This document shows positions 48,762 through 60,422 of a stretch of DNA of 64,000 nt, in pieces. Location of the stretch: contig CAXUBX010000001.1 in the NCBI GenBank assembly GCA_964249405.1, positions 1-64,000 of the forward strand. The letters are read 5' to 3'. The DNA is from CAXTPV01 sp964249405. Lineage in GTDB: Bacteria > Pseudomonadota > Alphaproteobacteria > Acetobacterales > Acetobacteraceae. Position 1 is the stretch's first letter. Every line of letters starts with the position of its first letter. The notes beneath the pieces were generated by a model, which was not told where the DNA came from, did no database searches, and saw only the letters and a program-made list of their open reading frames with translations. The position numbers and the translations under genes are program-made.

Positions 48762-51685
48762 TGGTCGCGGACGGAACGCTGTTCCCGGGCGCCGAGACCT
48801 TCCGGGGAGATGCGTCCCCGGGAGATGCCGCCTCCGACGGCGCGGCGCCGTTCGCGACCCGTCATCTCGGGCCGGACGAGGCGGCGATCCGGGCGATGCT
48901 GGACCGGGTCGGCAGCCCGAGCCTCGACGCGCTCGCGGCGCGCACCGTGCCCGAGGCGATCGCCGCATCCTTCACGCCCGGCCTGCCCGACGCGGCATCC
49001 GAGGCCGCGGCCCTCGCCGAGATGCGGGCGCTCGCCGCCGACAACCGGGTGGTGCGCTCGCTGATCGGCTGCGGCTATCACGGAACCCACGTGCCGCCGG
49101 TGATCGCCCGCAACGTGCTCGAGAACCCGGCCTGGTACACCGCCTACACGCCCTACCAGGCGGAACTCGCGCAGGGACGGCTGGAGGCGCTGCTCAACTT
49201 CCAGACCGCGATCGCCTCGCTCACCGGGCTTCCGGTCGCCAACGCCTCGCTGCTCGACGAGGCGACCGCCGCCGCCGAGGCGGTGGCGATGGCCCGCGCG
49301 GTGGTCCGCGGCGGCGAACGCGGCGTGGTGCTCGCCGACGACCTGCATCCGCAGACCGGGGCGGTGATCGGCGCGCGCTTCGCCCCGCTCCGGACCGCGA
49401 TCACGTCCTATCCGGCGGGCGACCTCGACGCGCTCCGGTCGGCGCTGGCGGAGACGGGCGCCGCCGCGGTGGTGCTCCAGTATCCGGGGACCACCGGCGC
49501 GCTCCGCGATCTCGCCCCGGAGATCGAGGCGGCGCACGCGGCGGGCGCGCTGGCGGTCGTCAGCGCCGACCCGCTCGCGCTCGCGATCCTGCGCAGCCCG
49601 GGCGAGATGGGGGCCGACGTCGTGGTCGGATCGGCCCAGCGGTTCGGCGTGCCGATGGGCTTCGGCGGTCCGCATGCCGCCTTCTTCGCGACGCGCGACA
49701 CCTGGCGGCGGAGCCTCCCGGGCCGGATCGTCGGCGTCTCGGTCGATGCGGCGGGCCTGCCCGCGTTCCGCCTCGCGCTGCAGACCCGCGAGCAGCACAT
49801 CCGGCGCGAGAAGGCGACGTCGAACATCTGCACCGCCCAGGTCCTGCTGGCCGTGATGGCCGGGTTCTACGCGGTCTGGCACGGACCGGACGGGATCCGA
49901 CGCATCGCGCACGCCGTGCACGGACGCGCGCGCGCCCTGGCGGCCGCGCTGCGCGAGGCCGGGCACGCGGTCCGGCACGACCGTTTCTTCGACACCGTGA
50001 CGATCGACGCCGAGGGTGGCGCCGACGGGCTCGTCGGATCCGCGCTCGAGGCCGGTTTCAACATCCGCCGCCTCGGCGACCACGCGGTCTCGATCGCGCT
50101 CGACGAGACGGTGACCGTGGACGAGGTCGCGCATCTCGCGCAGGCGCTCGGCGCCCACGCGGCGACCGCCGACGTGCCGCCGCCGTCGATCCCGGCGGGC
50201 CTCGCGCGGAGCGACGCCATCCTCGCCGAGCCGGTGTTCCATCGCCACCATGCCGAGCACGAGATGCTGCGCTATCTCCGCCGCCTCGCGGACAAGGACG
50301 TGGCCCTCGACCGCTCGATGATCCCGCTCGGCTCCTGCACGATGAAGCTGAACGCGACCGCCGAGATGATGCCGATCGGCTTCGCCGGGTTCGCCGACCT
50401 CCATCCGTTCGCGCCTCCGGACCAGACGCGCGGCTACCGGACGCTGATCACGCGGCTGGAACGCTGGCTCGCGGCGGCGACCGGTCTCGCCGCGGTGTCG
50501 CTGCAGCCGAACGCGGGAAGCCAGGGCGAGCTCGCCGGCCTGCTCGCGATCCGCGCGTTCCACGCCTCCCGCGGCGAGGGCGCCCGCGATGTCTGCCTGA
50601 TCCCGTCCTCGGCGCATGGCACCAACCCCGCGAGCGCCGCGATGGCGGGCATGCGGGTCGTCGTGGTCGCCTGCGACCGGCTCGGCAGCGTCGACCTCGC
50701 CGATCTCCAGGCGAAGGCCGACGCGCACCGCGACCGGCTGGCGGCGCTGATGGTGACGTATCCGAGCACGCACGGGGTGTTCGAGGACGCGATCCGGGAG
50801 ATCTGCGCGGTCGCGCACGCGGCGGGCGGCCAGGTCTACATGGACGGCGCCAACCTCAACGCGCAGCTCGGGCTCACCTCGCCGGGCGCGATCGGGGCGG
50901 ATGTCTGCCACCTCAACCTGCACAAGACGTTCTGCATCCCGCATGGCGGGGGCGGACCGGGGATCGGGCCGATCGCGGTCGCGGCGCACCTCGCGCCGTT
51001 CCTGCCGAACCATCCGCTCCGCGCGGACGCGGGACCGGCGACCGGGATCGGTCCGATCGCCGCCGCCCCGTTCGGCAGCGCCGGGATCCTGCCGATCCCC
51101 TACATGTACATCCGGATGATGGGCGAGGCGGGGCTCCGGCGCGCGAGCCAGATCGCGATCCTGAGCGCCAACTACGTCGCGGCGCGGCTCGGCGACCATT
51201 TCCCCCTCCTCTACATGGGTGGCAACGGCACCTGCGCACACGAGTGCATCGTCGACTGCCGTCCGTTCGACGCGGAAGCCGGGATCAAGGTCGAGGACAT
51301 CGCCAAGCGGCTCGGCGATTACGGGTTCCATGCGCCGACCATGAGCTGGCCGGTGCCCGGCACGCTGATGATCGAGCCGACCGAGAGCGAGACCCGGGAA
51401 GAGCTCGACCGGTTCTGCGACGCGATGATCGCGATCCGCGCCGAGATCGCCGACATCGCGTCGGGCCGGCTGCCGCGCGACGACAACATGCTGAAGAACG
51501 CGCCGCACACGGTGGCCGAGGTCACGGCCGACGAATGGACGCACGCCTACACGCGGACGCGCGCCGCCTGGCCGCTGCCCTGGCTCCACCAGGCGAAGTA
51601 CTGGCCGCCGGTCAAGCGCGTGGACAACGCCTACGGCGACCGCAACCTTGTCTGCACCTGCGCGCCGGTCGCCGACTATGCCTGA
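48761..51685 (+). CDS. gcvP: Glycine dehydrogenase (decarboxylating), single-chain P protein
   Basis: A 974-residue PLP enzyme with both halves fused. The N-terminal half has RHLGPDEAAIRAML, LIGCGYHGTHVPPVI and SLLDEATAAAEA. The C-terminal half has the PLP Lys in CHLNLHKTFCIPHGGGGPGIGPI and ends in the usual WPLPWLHQAKYWPPVKRVDNAYGDRNLVC. It decarboxylates glycine and loads GcvH. The P-T-H set here needs only lipoamide dehydrogenase from elsewhere. Confidence 0.96.
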   Translation: MVADGTLFPGAETFRGDASPGDAASDGAAPFATRHLGPDEAAIRAMLDRVGSPSLDALAARTVPEAIAASFTPGLPDAASEAAALAEMRALAADNRVVRSLIGCGYHGTHVPPVIARNVLENPAWYTAYTPYQAELAQGRLEALLNFQTAIASLTGLPVANASLLDEATAAAEAVAMARAVVRGGERGVVLADDLHPQTGAVIGARFAPLRTAITSYPAGDLDALRSALAETGAAAVVLQYPGTTGALRDLAPEIEAAHAAGALAVVSADPLALAILRSPGEMGADVVVGSAQRFGVPMGFGGPHAAFFATRDTWRRSLPGRIVGVSVDAAGLPAFRLALQTREQHIRREKATSNICTAQVLLAVMAGFYAVWHGPDGIRRIAHAVHGRARALAAALREAGHAVRHDRFFDTVTIDAEGGADGLVGSALEAGFNIRRLGDHAVSIALDETVTVDEVAHLAQALGAHAATADVPPPSIPAGLARSDAILAEPVFHRHHAEHEMLRYLRRLADKDVALDRSMIPLGSCTMKLNATAEMMPIGFAGFADLHPFAPPDQTRGYRTLITRLERWLAAATGLAAVSLQPNAGSQGELAGLLAIRAFHASRGEGARDVCLIPSSAHGTNPASAAMAGMRVVVVACDRLGSVDLADLQAKADAHRDRLAALMVTYPSTHGVFEDAIREICAVAHAAGGQVYMDGANLNAQLGLTSPGAIGADVCHLNLHKTFCIPHGGGGPGIGPIAVAAHLAPFLPNHPLRADAGPATGIGPIAAAPFGSAGILPIPYMYIRMMGEAGLRRASQIAILSANYVAARLGDHFPLLYMGGNGTCAHECIVDCRPFDAEAGIKVEDIAKRLGDYGFHAPTMSWPVPGTLMIEPTESETREELDRFCDAMIAIRAEIADIASGRLPRDDNMLKNAPHTVAEVTADEWTHAYTRTRAAWPLPWLHQAKYWPPVKRVDNAYGDRNLVCTCAPVADYA

Positions 51686-51702
51686 GGCCATGGCTCCCTG
51701 AG

Positions 51703-52284
51703 ATGGCGGCGGCGCGGCCGTGGCTCCTGCTCGACCTCGCGGGCGTGCTGCTCCGCTTCGAGCCGGAGCGCCGGATCGCGCTTCTCGGGTCGCTGTCCGG
51801 CCAAGGCGAAGCGGCGGTCCGCGCGCGGATCGCGGCCTCCGGCATCACCGAGCGCCTCGATACCGGGCGCGCCGACGAGGACGCGCTCCGGGCGTTCCTC
51901 GGCGCCCTGCTCGGACGCGCGATCGGGACGGACGAGGCCTGGCGGCTCTGGCTGTCGCCGTTCGCGCCCGAGCGCGCCGTGCTCGACGACGTGCCGCCGC
52001 TCGGCACGCGGTTCCGGCTCGGCGTCTTCACCAACAACCCGCGCGCGATCACGCGGGTCTTCGACGCGTCGCCGTTCGAGCGGATGTTCTTCTCGGCCGA
52101 GCTCGGTGCGAAGAAGCCGGATCCGGCGACCTACGACGCGGTCGGGCGTGCGCTCGACGTTCCGGCCCGGTCGATCGTGTTCGTCGACGACGGGGAGGCC
52201 AACATCGAGGGCGCGCGGCGGGCCGGATGGCAGGCGATCGCGTTCCGCGCGGGGGACGGTCTCGCGCGACTGCTTCCCGGCTGA
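51703..52284 (+). CDS. HAD family hydrolase
   Basis: A 193-residue haloacid-dehalogenase-type phosphatase. Motif I is LLLDLAGVLLRFE (the second Asp of DxD is Ala, as in the YihX-like group with FDLGGV), motif II is FTNNP, motif III is AKKPDPATYDAV and motif IV is IVFVDDGEANIEGARRAGW. The missing second Asp may lower phosphatase activity or shift the substrate. It starts 17 bases after gcvP and is likely transcribed with it. The substrate is unknown. Confidence 0.82.
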   Translation: MAAARPWLLLDLAGVLLRFEPERRIALLGSLSGQGEAAVRARIAASGITERLDTGRADEDALRAFLGALLGRAIGTDEAWRLWLSPFAPERAVLDDVPPLGTRFRLGVFTNNPRAITRVFDASPFERMFFSAELGAKKPDPATYDAVGRALDVPARSIVFVDDGEANIEGARRAGWQAIAFRAGDGLARLLPG

Positions 52285-52540
52285 CCGGTCGCGCGTCCGA
52301 GGGGACGACCGACGCCGACCGGCCGAGACGGACGTTCCCTCGCGCCGGCATCGACCGCGCCGGAACACGGAGGCGGGCGTCGGCATCACGGGTTCTCCGC
52401 CTCGGGGCCACGGGGTCGGCGCGACCGTAGGCCTGTCTTCACGGGCCGCCCGAGCGGCCAACTTGAAATTCGATGTACGATTCAAGAGCGGCCGGTCCGC
52501 TTTCGACCGAGCCGCGCCCTCCGCTTTCGGGCGTCCACGC

Positions 52541-52569
52541 TTGACAACCCGCTCTCAGGTGACCATTCC
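52541..52569 (+). promoter_or_regulatory. Candidate promoter for the SDR-TetR pair
   Basis: A perfect TTGACA -35 box at 52541-52546, a 17-base spacer, and CATTCC at 52564-52569, which is a poor -10. The operator-like palindrome starts 8 bases downstream. The ~255 bases before it (52285-52540) hold no gene I can support, only a weak CTTGAA...TTCAAG inverted repeat at 52462-52486. Confidence 0.45.
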
Positions 52570-52577
52570 CTGCTTCG

Positions 52578-52597
52578 GTGAGTGAACGTTCATTCAC
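52578..52597. promoter_or_regulatory. TetR-type operator palindrome
   Basis: GTGAGTGAAC followed directly by GTTCATTCAC: a 20-base palindrome with one mismatched pair. The core TGAACGTTCA and flanks are typical of TetR-family operators. It lies 11 bases before the SDR gene, and the TetR gene is second in the operon, so autoregulation is likely. Confidence 0.75.
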
Positions 52598-52608
52598 GGG
52601 AGCACATC

Positions 52609-53397
52609 ATGAACGAACGCCTCCATGGTCACTCGGCGCTGGTCACCGGCGCCTCCAGCGGCATCGGCGCGGCGATCGCCCGCGTGCTCGCCGAGCGCGG
52701 CGCCGGCCTGGTGCTGGTGGCGCGGCGCGAGGACGCGCTGACCCGTCTCGCCGACGAGCTGCGGCGCACCACGGGCGTCGCCGTGACCGTGCGGCCGGCG
52801 GACCTCGCCGACACGGGCGCCCGGGAGGCGCTCGCCGACGCGATCGCGGGCGTCGACATCCTGGTCAACAACGCCGGTCTCGGCGTCTACGGCCCGTTCG
52901 CCGACGCCTCCTGGGAGCGGCTGCGGCCGGTCCTCGCGGTCAACGTCGAGGCGCTCGCCCACCTCACCCATCTCGCGCTGCCGGGGATGCGGCGGGCCGG
53001 CTGGGGCCGGATCCTGCAGGTGGCCTCGATCGCGGCGTTCCAGCCGGTGCCGTCCTACGCCCTCTACGGCGCCACCAAGGCGCTCGTGACCTCGTTCGGG
53101 GTGGCGCTGAACGACGAGCTCCGCGGCAGCGGCGTCACCTGCACCACGCTCTGTCCCGGCACCACCGAGAGCGAGTTCTTCGGCGTCGCCGGCCAGCGGA
53201 TGAACCGCGTGCAGCGCGGTTCCGTGATGTCGAGCGACGCGGTGGCGCGGATCGGGGTGGACGGGATGCTCCGCCGGCGGCCGATCGTGGTCGCCGGCCG
53301 GGCCAACACGCTGAGCGCGATCGGCGGGCGGCTGATCCCGCAGGCGCTGGGCGCCCGGATCGCGGCCCGGCTGATGCGCGACACCGAAACGGCGTGA
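52609..53397 (+). CDS. SDR family oxidoreductase
   Basis: A 262-residue protein with TGASSGIGAAIARVLAERG, RREDAL (Arg after the second strand, so NADP(H) is likely), NNAGLGVYGPF, the Ser in QVASIAAFQ and YALYGATKAL for the catalytic Tyr-Lys. The end (GRANTLSAIGGRLIPQALGARIAARLM) is typical of the DltE/YqjQ-like subgroup of uncharacterised SDR proteins. ATG 52609 has a GGGAG site. It is first in an operon with the TetR regulator and lies behind the operator palindrome, so it is probably the regulated enzyme. Confidence 0.88.
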   Translation: MNERLHGHSALVTGASSGIGAAIARVLAERGAGLVLVARREDALTRLADELRRTTGVAVTVRPADLADTGAREALADAIAGVDILVNNAGLGVYGPFADASWERLRPVLAVNVEALAHLTHLALPGMRRAGWGRILQVASIAAFQPVPSYALYGATKALVTSFGVALNDELRGSGVTCTTLCPGTTESEFFGVAGQRMNRVQRGSVMSSDAVARIGVDGMLRRRPIVVAGRANTLSAIGGRLIPQALGARIAARLMRDTETA

Positions 53398-53987
53398 TGG
53401 CGGAGCCGGTCGGTCCTCGCGAGGCGATCGATCGTCGCGACGCGGTGATGCGGGCGGCGCTCTCGCTGTTCGCCGAGCGCGGCTTCCACGGCACCCGCGT
53501 TCCCGACATCGCCGACCGCGCCGGCGTCGCCACCGGAACGATCTACCGCTACTTCCGCACCAAGGAGGCGCTGGTGAACGCCGTGTTCCAGGAGCGCAAG
53601 CGGGCCTTCGCCGCCGCCACCGCCCTCGTCCCGCTGCCGGGCCGGACGCCGGCCGAGCAGGCGCGGGCGATGTGGCGGCGCGTGGTGGATGCCGCGCGCG
53701 CCGACATCGTCGCATTCCGGTTCCTCGAGCTGCACCACCATGCCGACTATCTCGACGCCGAGAGCCGCGCGCTCTCGGACCGCGCCGGCGACGGGCCGCT
53801 CGCGCTGGTCGAGGCGGCGCGCGCGGCCGGCCTCCCCCGCACGGCGCTCCCCGCGGCGGCGCTGCTCGGCCTCGTCTCGGGCGCGCTCGCCGCCTTCGTG
53901 CGCGACGCCGAGGCGGGGGCGTTCCCCTGCACCGCCGAGACGATCGACGCCGCCGGCGACGCGGTGTGGCGGATGCTCGCGGGCTGA
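53397..53987 (+). CDS. TetR/AcrR family transcriptional regulator
   Basis: A 196-residue regulator. The N-terminal helix-turn-helix is AVMRAALSLFAERGFHGTRVPDIADRAGVATGTIYRYFRTKEALVNAVF, a textbook TetR DNA-binding domain. The ligand domain is not conserved with any group I know. The ATG overlaps the stop of the SDR gene (TGATG). The palindrome at 52578-52597 is the likely binding site. An acyl or aromatic ligand is possible but unproven. Confidence 0.9.
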   Translation: MAEPVGPREAIDRRDAVMRAALSLFAERGFHGTRVPDIADRAGVATGTIYRYFRTKEALVNAVFQERKRAFAAATALVPLPGRTPAEQARAMWRRVVDAARADIVAFRFLELHHHADYLDAESRALSDRAGDGPLALVEAARAAGLPRTALPAAALLGLVSGALAAFVRDAEAGAFPCTAETIDAAGDAVWRMLAG

Positions 53988-54023
53988 CGGCGGCGCGTGT
54001 CCGGACGAGCAGAGAGACGTGGG

Positions 54024-55436
54024 TCAGGACGCGAATGGATAGCGCGACAGGGCGCGGCGGTTCGGGTCGAGGGTCAACCGGTGATCGAGCGGGGGGTGGG
54101 CGCGCGAGCGGCAGTCCTGCCAGTCGCACAACCGGCATGACGTGCCGACCGGGCTCGACGCCTTGGCGACGTCGATCCCGTCCGAATACGTGATCCGGGA
54201 CGCATACGACGCGTCGCAGCCCATCGCGATCACATGCATCGGCGGCGCGTCGCTCCAGGCGAGCGCGCGCGCCCGCACCGTGCGGGCGAAGCACAGGAAC
54301 GTGCCCCCGTCGGTGAAGCGCGCGACCTGCAGGCGCATGGTGTCCGGCGTCGTGAACGCGGTGTTTCCGATCCAGCGCGGGCACGAGCCGGCGTGATGGC
54401 CGATCGGGAAGCCGGCGACCGAGAAGCTCTTGGTGATGTTGCCGGCCGGGTCGATCCGGGCGAAGAACAGCGGCACGCCGCGGCGCGCCGGCCCCTGCAA
54501 CGTCGACAGGCGGTGCGCCGCCTGTTCGTAGGACACGCAGAACCGCGCCGACAAGAGCTCGACGTCGTAACGGAGCGCCTCCGCCGCATCGACGAGCGCG
54601 TCGAACGGCATCAGCAGCGCCGCCGCGGCATAGTTGGTCAGGCCGATGCGCATCAGCGTCAGGGCTTCGGGCGAGCTGGGCGCGGCATCGTGGATCACGG
54701 ACGCGACCGCGTCCGCCCCCTCGGCCAGCATGAGCTGGAACGCGAGCTGGAAGCCACGGCTCTCGCGGGACAGGATGTCGGACAGGACGAGCTGACGCGC
54801 GGCGGCGTCGTAGCGGCGGGTCGCGTCCTCGAGCGGCGCCACGGTGACGACCAGGCCGTGATTGCGGCGCAGCCGCTCGGCGAGCGCATGGTTCATGAGG
54901 GCGGGCGCGAGCACCGGCCCCGGGAAGAGGGCGTCTGCCTGCATCTCGGCCCGGACCTGTTGCGCCGCTCGTTCGAGACCCGGGAAGTGGTTCATCCGGT
55001 CCTGGTAGAGCTGCCGGGCCTCCTCGGCGGGAAGGCGCACGCGCCGGCCCGACGGCAGCGCGAGACCCGACGCGTCCTCGCGGGCGACCCGCAGCGCGCG
55101 CGACAGCGCGACGACCGCGCGCGCGAGTGCCGGACGCGACGCCAGGGCGGCGAGGTCCTCCGGCGGCACGGGTTCGGCCCCGAGCATCGGGTCGGAGAGC
55201 GCCTCGCGCACCCCTGCCGCGAGCAGGCGCTCCTCCTCGCCGGACAGGGTATCGAGCGAGACGTCGAAGATGCGCGTCAGCTTGATGAGGAGCGAGGCCG
55301 TGACCCGGCGTCGGTCGTGCTCGAGCAGGTTCAGGTAGCTCGCCGAGATGCCGAGGCGGCTTGCCAGCGCGGCCTGCGACAGGCCACGCTCGTGCCTCAG
55401 CCGCCTGATCGCCTGACCGATGACGGGTGCTGCCAT
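54024..55436 (-). CDS. XRE/ScfR-type (RamB-like) regulator
   Basis: A 470-residue protein with an N-terminal XRE helix-turn-helix (GQAIRRLRHERGLSQAALASRLGISASYLNLLEHDRRRVTASLLIKL) and a long C-terminal part of the short-chain fatty-acyl-CoA regulator type, ending in a Cys cluster (VGTSCRLCDWQDCRSRA). Family members such as RamB and PrpC-type regulators control glyoxylate, acetate or propionate genes. It is divergent from aceA, with CTTTACA repeats just before its ATG at 55436. The most likely role is control of aceA and of itself. Confidence 0.85.
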   Translation of the reverse strand: MAAPVIGQAIRRLRHERGLSQAALASRLGISASYLNLLEHDRRRVTASLLIKLTRIFDVSLDTLSGEEERLLAAGVREALSDPMLGAEPVPPEDLAALASRPALARAVVALSRALRVAREDASGLALPSGRRVRLPAEEARQLYQDRMNHFPGLERAAQQVRAEMQADALFPGPVLAPALMNHALAERLRRNHGLVVTVAPLEDATRRYDAAARQLVLSDILSRESRGFQLAFQLMLAEGADAVASVIHDAAPSSPEALTLMRIGLTNYAAAALLMPFDALVDAAEALRYDVELLSARFCVSYEQAAHRLSTLQGPARRGVPLFFARIDPAGNITKSFSVAGFPIGHHAGSCPRWIGNTAFTTPDTMRLQVARFTDGGTFLCFARTVRARALAWSDAPPMHVIAMGCDASYASRITYSDGIDVAKASSPVGTSCRLCDWQDCRSRAHPPLDHRLTLDPNRRALSRYPFAS

Positions 55437-55444
55437 GCGAAAAC

Positions 55445-55483
55445 TTTACACCTTTACAAGACGTGCGGAAGGTCTGTGAAGGT
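55445..55483. promoter_or_regulatory. CTTTACA repeats between the ScfR-type regulator and aceA
   Basis: CTTTACA occurs at 55445-55451 and 55453-55459, an 8-base direct repeat (nearly one helical turn less two). An inverted, one-mismatch copy (TGTGAAGG for TGTAAAGG) is at 55476-55483. They lie just before the regulator start, ~95 bases before aceA. These are likely binding sites for the regulator. Confidence 0.55.
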
Positions 55484-55576
55484 GCAGACGCCGTCGCGCC
55501 CGCGGGAGCCGTTCACGCATTCCCGCCGCGAGCGGCATCGGGCAAGGAGGACGTCTCTCGGGCAGGAGTGAGACTG

Positions 55577-56950
55577 ATGGCGCGGACCGACGAGCTCGAT
55601 CAGGATGATCCCGAACGGTATGCCGGCATCAGGCGCGACTACACGGCCGACGACGTGGCGCGCCTGGCGGGCTCGTTCCGGATCCGACACACGCTGGCCG
55701 AGCAAGGCGCGCGCCGCCTGTGGCGCCTGCTGAAGGACGAACCCTACGTCAGCACGCTCGGTGCCCTGACGGGCAACCAGGCGATGCAACAGGTCAAGGC
55801 CGGGCTCAAGGCGATCTACCTGTCGGGGTGGCAGGTTGCGGCCGATGCGAACCTGGCGGGCGAGATGTACCCCGACCAGTCGCTCTACCCGGTGAACTCG
55901 GTGCCGATGGTGGTGCGACGGATCAACAACGCTCTTCGCCGTGCCGACCAGATCGCGGTTCTGGAGGGCGAGCGGGAACGGCACTGGATGGCGCCGATCA
56001 TCGCCGACGCGGAGGCCGGTTTCGGCGGCGCGCTCAACGCGTTCGAGCTGATGCGGGCGATGATCGAGGCGGGCGCCGCGGGTGTCCATTTCGAGGACCA
56101 GCTGGCCTCCGAGAAGAAATGCGGCCATCTCGGCGGCAAGGTGCTGGTCCCGATCAGCCAGCACATCCGGACGCTGAACGCGGCGCGGCTCGCGGCCGAC
56201 GTGGAGGGCGTCCCGACGGTGCTGCTGTGCCGCACCGACAGCCACGCGGCTCAGTTGCTGACCACCGACGTGGACGAGCGCGACCGGCCGTTCCTAACCG
56301 GCGAGCGTACGGCGGAGGGCTTCTTCCGGATCAGGGACGGGGTCGGCGTCGACTACGCGATCGCGCGATCGCTGGCCTATGCGCCCTACGCCGATCTCCT
56401 CTGGTGGGAAACCTCCGAGCCGAACCTCGCGGAGGCCGAGTTCTTCGCGAACTCGATCCACCGCCAGTTCCCCGGCAAGATGCTGGCCTACAATTGCTCG
56501 CCCTCGTTCAACTGGCGCAAGAAGCTGCCCGAGGACAAGATCGCCGACTTCCAGCGCGCGATCGGCGCGATGGGTTACAAGTTCCAGTTCGTCACGCTCG
56601 CCGGATTCCACGCCCTGAACCACTCCATGTTCCAGCTCGCCCGCGGCTACGCCGAACGCGGCATGGCGGCTTACTCGGAGCTGCAGCAGGCGGAGTTCGC
56701 GGCCGAAGCCGACGGATACACGGCCACCAAGCACCAGCGTGAGGTCGGCACCGGCTGGTTCGACGCCGTGGCCCTGACCGCAGGCGGCGGCCAGTCCTCC
56801 ACGACCGCGATGGAAGGATCGACGGAGACCGCGCAGTTCTCTCGCGGCGGCCCCCGGACAGGGAGCGCGGCGACAGGACGCGACCGGAACGCCGCCGACA
56901 CGACGCGGGTCGAACCGACCGGGGAGCAACTGGAGACAGTCGCCCGGTAG
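55577..56950 (+). CDS. aceA: Isocitrate lyase
   Basis: A 457-residue isocitrate lyase of the glyoxylate shunt, cutting isocitrate to succinate and glyoxylate. The catalytic loop is EKKCGHLGGKVL with the nucleophile Cys. GALTGNQAMQQVKAGLKAIYLSGWQVAADAN and PIIADAEAGFGG are also diagnostic. The normal end (GSTETAQF) is followed by 36 extra low-complexity residues (SRGGPRTGSAATG...). ATG 55577 has a GGCAGGAG site. It is divergent from the ScfR-type regulator and followed 33 bases later by ppdK. Malate synthase is not in the window. Confidence 0.95.
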   Translation: MARTDELDQDDPERYAGIRRDYTADDVARLAGSFRIRHTLAEQGARRLWRLLKDEPYVSTLGALTGNQAMQQVKAGLKAIYLSGWQVAADANLAGEMYPDQSLYPVNSVPMVVRRINNALRRADQIAVLEGERERHWMAPIIADAEAGFGGALNAFELMRAMIEAGAAGVHFEDQLASEKKCGHLGGKVLVPISQHIRTLNAARLAADVEGVPTVLLCRTDSHAAQLLTTDVDERDRPFLTGERTAEGFFRIRDGVGVDYAIARSLAYAPYADLLWWETSEPNLAEAEFFANSIHRQFPGKMLAYNCSPSFNWRKKLPEDKIADFQRAIGAMGYKFQFVTLAGFHALNHSMFQLARGYAERGMAAYSELQQAEFAAEADGYTATKHQREVGTGWFDAVALTAGGGQSSTTAMEGSTETAQFSRGGPRTGSAATGRDRNAADTTRVEPTGEQLETVAR

Positions 56951-56983
56951 GCCGCCCCGGACCGGACCAACGGGAGAAGCGCC

Positions 56984-59695
<2,712 letters not shown>

Positions 59696-59708
59696 GGCCG
59701 GCGCGGGG

Positions 59709-60422
59709 TCATTGGGGAACGGCCAAGCCACTTCTCCGCAGCGCCTTCGACACCATCCGACCGACCCTGACCGCCAACAGGATCGTGGCTGCCAGAGACA
59801 CCGCCGGAACGATCAGCCGGAGAATGTTCCCGCCCGATGAGACGCTTTCCATCCCGTGCCGGGCAAGGCTTCCGAGCGCCGTGTAGAGAACGAGCGGCGG
59901 CAGGGACGCCGTCGTCCCGAGGAGATAGGAACCGAGATCGAGCGACGTCACGCCCAGCGCGTAGCTCGTGAGCGCGAAGGGCATGACGGGCGAAAGCCGA
60001 AGGAGGCAGACGAGACGCCACCCGTCTCGGCCGACAGCGTCATCAAGTCCGGCGAGGCGATGGTCTCGGTCGAGCGTCCGAGCCACACGGTCGCGGAACA
60101 GCGAACGGCTCAGGAGGAAGGCCGCGAGGGCACCGAGCATGATGGACGGGGCGCTGACCAGGAAGCCCGACCACGTGCCATAGATCATCCCAGCCGCGAC
60201 CGCGATCATCGACGCCGGGATGATCCCGCACAACGCCGCCACGACCTGGCACGCCGCAACGGCAAGCCAGGCGACCCAACCGGCCCGGCCCTGCAATGTG
60301 GCCAGCGCGCCCGCGATCTCGACCGTCGTGCTCGGCCTAACGCCTGCGATGACGGCACCGGTGCAGCCCAGGCCAAGGATCACGGCGACGAGTGCCAGCC
60401 GCCCCGCGCCGCTCCTACGCAT
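59709..60422 (-). CDS. TVP38/TMEM64 (VTT/DedA-like) membrane protein
   Basis: A 237-residue protein with about five hydrophobic helices. The VTT domain is seen in VAALCGIIPASMIAVAAGMIYGTWSGFLVSAPSIMLGALAAFLLSRSLFRDRV and LLRLSPVMPFALTSYALGVTSLDLGSYLLGTTASLPPLVLYTALG. VTT/DedA proteins are membrane lipid scramblases or carrier-lipid flippases. ATG 60422 overlaps the stop of the glycosyltransferase gene by eight bases, so they likely act together. Confidence 0.87.
   Translation of the reverse strand: MRRSGAGRLALVAVILGLGCTGAVIAGVRPSTTVEIAGALATLQGRAGWVAWLAVAACQVVAALCGIIPASMIAVAAGMIYGTWSGFLVSAPSIMLGALAAFLLSRSLFRDRVARTLDRDHRLAGLDDAVGRDGWRLVCLLRLSPVMPFALTSYALGVTSLDLGSYLLGTTASLPPLVLYTALGSLARHGMESVSSGGNILRLIVPAVSLAATILLAVRVGRMVSKALRRSGLAVPQ

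Noticed and set aside
48734..51691. 985-codon open frame on the minus strand opposite gcvP
   Set aside because: It is an antisense shadow: Arg/Gly/Asp-rich, no domain, no ribosome binding site. gcvP on the plus strand is clear.
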